In this document: in pieces, positions 16,740 through 18,302 of the stretch
Layout: each line of letters begins with the position of its first letter
Numbering within the stretch: position 1 is the first letter of the stretch
Origin: Pirellulales bacterium
GTDB taxonomy: Bacteria > Planctomycetota > Planctomycetia > Pirellulales > Thermoguttaceae
DNA: 18,302 bases
Assembly (NCBI GenBank): GCA_030605745.1
Contig: JAUWHT010000006.1
Coordinates: forward strand, 1 to 18,302
Direction of reading: 5' to 3'
Program-made: the position numbers and the translations under genes
The notes under the pieces: model-generated
The model's database searches: none
What the model was told of the DNA's origin: nothing
Seen by the model: only the letters and a program-made list of their open reading frames with translations

Positions 16740-18125
16740 TCAACAGGTCACGTGGATCAGCGTCGCTTTGCGCTGCTTGGACTTGTTGTAGGCCTCGACT
16801 GCCTTGGGGGTTGGCAGGACCTCGCACTTGATGGCCCGTTGGCTTAGGTACCGCCGGGCCTCTTCGATCAGCTCCACCATACCCGAATGGCCCGACCCGA
16901 CGAACAGCACTTCGGGACCGCCCTGGCAGACCTGCTCCAACTCCTTGGGGCCAATAGAGTGCGAGCTGCCGTAGAGCTCCTTGGCAAGTGTCTTGCTTCG
17001 CTTTTTCACGTTGCCGGTGACGCCGATGTAGACGTCGCGGTTGTAGGTTTTCTGATCGACGGTGATCTGGCCGAAATCCGCACTGACGATTTGCGGGTAT
17101 CGCGGCTTCACGGCGAAGCGTTTCTCGAAGGGGCTTCGGCCGACAAGCTTTCGGGCTTCGGCCACAGCGCCCAGCACCACCGCATCGTCGCCCAGGGCAG
17201 AGAGCAACACACGACCGCCGGCCCGGGCACCCGGAAGGCAGTCGGAGTCGACGATCCCCTCCACAATCGGCATCATGAAATCGCTGCACGCCTCGAGCAC
17301 GCCACCGCCGAGCACGATCACATGGGGATCGATCAGGTGGCGGACCGTCAGGCAGGCATAGCCGATCACCTGCGAGGCGCGGCGGATGATTTCGGTAACC
17401 AGTTCATCGTCCGCATCCAAGGCCCGACGGAGCATACCGCTGCGAATGACGCTCAGATCGCCGCCGGTCAATTCGCTGAGTAAGCTCTTGCGTCCCCGGG
17501 CAATTGCCTGGCGGATGTCGCGTTCGATGGCCGTGCGGCTGGCCAGGGCCTCGAAGCAGCCGCGGTTGCCGCAGCCGCATTTCGGGCCGCCAATCTGCAT
17601 CACGATGTGGCCGATCTCGCCGGCCGATTCCCGGGCGCCGCGCCACAGCTCTCCTTTCTGGACAAACCCGCCGCCGATGCCGGTGCCGACCAGAATGGCT
17701 ACGACACTCTCGGCATCGCGTGCGGAGCCCAGCCACTTCTCGCCCAGCGCGCCCAGATTACAGTCATTTCCAAACGCGATCGGCACGTTGAACCGGTCCT
17801 CCAGATGTGAACCAACGGCCACGCCGGTCAGGTTCATGTTCGGCGCCACAACCACCAGGCCCGCATCCGGGTCGACCACGCCGGGGACAGCAATGCCAAT
17901 GGCCGTCAGATCGGCGGCCTCGACGCGGGCCTTTGCCAGCACGTCGTCGATGGTCTTTTCGATCGCGGCCAGGACCTCTTCCGGACCGCCGTCCCTGGGG
18001 GTATTGCACCGCCGGCGCTCGATTGTCCCGCCCGACTCGACCACCAACGAAGCCTGCACCTTCGTGCCGCCGACGTCCACGCCAAGGTACAATCGTTCCG
18101 AGTTGGTCTTTCTACTCGCCTTCAT
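16740..18125 (-). CDS. ROK-family sugar kinase fused to an Mth938-like domain
   Basis: A 461-residue cytoplasmic protein. Residues 11-330 are a full ROK kinase: phosphate-binding DVGGTK (17-22), IAVPG (78-82), catalytic D121 in FGNDCNLGALGE, LVGTGIGGGF (145-154), GEIGH with zinc ligand H173, zinc-site CGCGNRGC (C183, C185, C190) and ATP-site VLGGGV (271-276). ROK kinases phosphorylate glucose or N-acetyl-hexosamines. Residues about 345-461 match the Mth938/AAMDC (DUF498) fold: FGQITVDQKTYNRDVYIGVTG, SIGPKELEQV, GPEVLFVGSGHSGM, LPTPKAVEAYN and the terminal IHVTC. That domain has no agreed activity. The join is in one frame without a stop and with a short linker (331-345). The start ATG has only a weak upstream GG. 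The kinase family is secure; the exact sugar and the role of the tail are unknown. Confidence 0.88.
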   Translation of the reverse strand: MKASRKTNSERLYLGVDVGGTKVQASLVVESGGTIERRRCNTPRDGGPEEVLAAIEKTIDDVLAKARVEAADLTAIGIAVPGVVDPDAGLVVVAPNMNLTGVAVGSHLEDRFNVPIAFGNDCNLGALGEKWLGSARDAESVVAILVGTGIGGGFVQKGELWRGARESAGEIGHIVMQIGGPKCGCGNRGCFEALASRTAIERDIRQAIARGRKSLLSELTGGDLSVIRSGMLRRALDADDELVTEIIRRASQVIGYACLTVRHLIDPHVIVLGGGVLEACSDFMMPIVEGIVDSDCLPGARAGGRVLLSALGDDAVVLGAVAEARKLVGRSPFEKRFAVKPRYPQIVSADFGQITVDQKTYNRDVYIGVTGNVKKRSKTLAKELYGSSHSIGPKELEQVCQGGPEVLFVGSGHSGMVELIEEARRYLSQRAIKCEVLPTPKAVEAYNKSKQRKATLIHVTC

Positions 18126-18302
18126 GGCAACCTATTAGATATGGATCGTGCGTTCCTGTAAAGCGTGCTTGTGAGCAAGCAGTGACACACTCAGGAGACG
18201 GCTAAACCCGTATTATTCATCGGAAACCCGTGTAGCGGCGGGGGGTGGCCCCCGCCGTGTCAAGGGGGCCAATATGCCACCCCAAAACACCCAGGGGCAA
18301 CC
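18126..18302. other. Terminal stretch with hairpins, upstream of the ROK gene
   Basis: No gene is seen. Two hairpins are clear: TGCTTG/CAAGCA around TGAG (18166-18181), and GGCGGGGG/CCCCCGCC around GTGG (18237-18256). A lone GGCTAAAC (18199-18206 region) resembles the end of the GTTTAGCC elements, but no matching partner end is within the window. On the minus strand a TTGACA lies just outside the larger hairpin, but no -10 follows at a proper distance. Confidence 0.5.

Noticed and set aside
17386..18138. 250-residue plus-strand frame
   Set aside because: Antisense to the ROK kinase, Ser/Pro/Arg-rich, no family features.

Overview
The window looks like chromosomal DNA from a GC-rich, diderm, environmental bacterium, most likely a planctomycete (Pirellulales-like). 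This placement is inferred from several traits: a cysteine-rich secreted N-terminus on an outer-membrane protein, use of TTG and GTG starts, many different intergenic palindromic repeats, and a mixture of multiheme cytochrome and polysaccharide genes. No rRNA or other marker gene is present to confirm it. I saw no tRNA, rRNA, CRISPR array, transposase or phage gene.

Region 1 (1-4716, + strand) is a regulated respiratory/envelope module. A promoter at 45-74 precedes an ArsR-type repressor (154-519). Its stop codon overlaps the ribosome binding site of an eight-heme c-type cytochrome with a C-terminal membrane domain (527-3013). An alginate-export-type outer-membrane barrel with a nine-cysteine N-terminal cluster follows (3139-4716). 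The layout suggests electron transfer in the periplasm coupled to solute passage through the outer membrane, but the substrate cannot be read from the sequence.

Region 2 (4747-7119, - strand) is a membrane hybrid histidine kinase (CHASE sensor, HisKA, HATPase, receiver). It converges on the porin across a hairpin of about 20 bp and diverges from the polysaccharide genes across a 457-bp gap.

Region 3 (7577-16392, + strand) is a cell-surface polysaccharide locus. It holds an ABC-2 permease and ATPase (Wzm/Wzt type), a single ORF joining a glycosyltransferase domain to a nucleotide-sugar dehydrogenase, and then a tight four-gene run: glycosyltransferase, methyltransferase, monotopic phosphoglycosyl transferase and GT39-like membrane glycosyltransferase. 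Together these could activate a sugar to a uronic acid, prime a polyprenyl lipid, extend and methylate the glycan, and export it. Two related palindromic repeats in opposite orientation bracket the fusion ORF. The last gene carries an in-frame palindromic insertion and a heptanucleotide tandem repeat inside its coding sequence.

Region 4 (16433-18125, - strand) holds a 63-residue zinc-ribbon membrane protein, not previously obvious because it is so short, and a ROK-family sugar kinase fused at its C-terminus to an Mth938-like domain. The final 177 bases contain hairpins and no gene.
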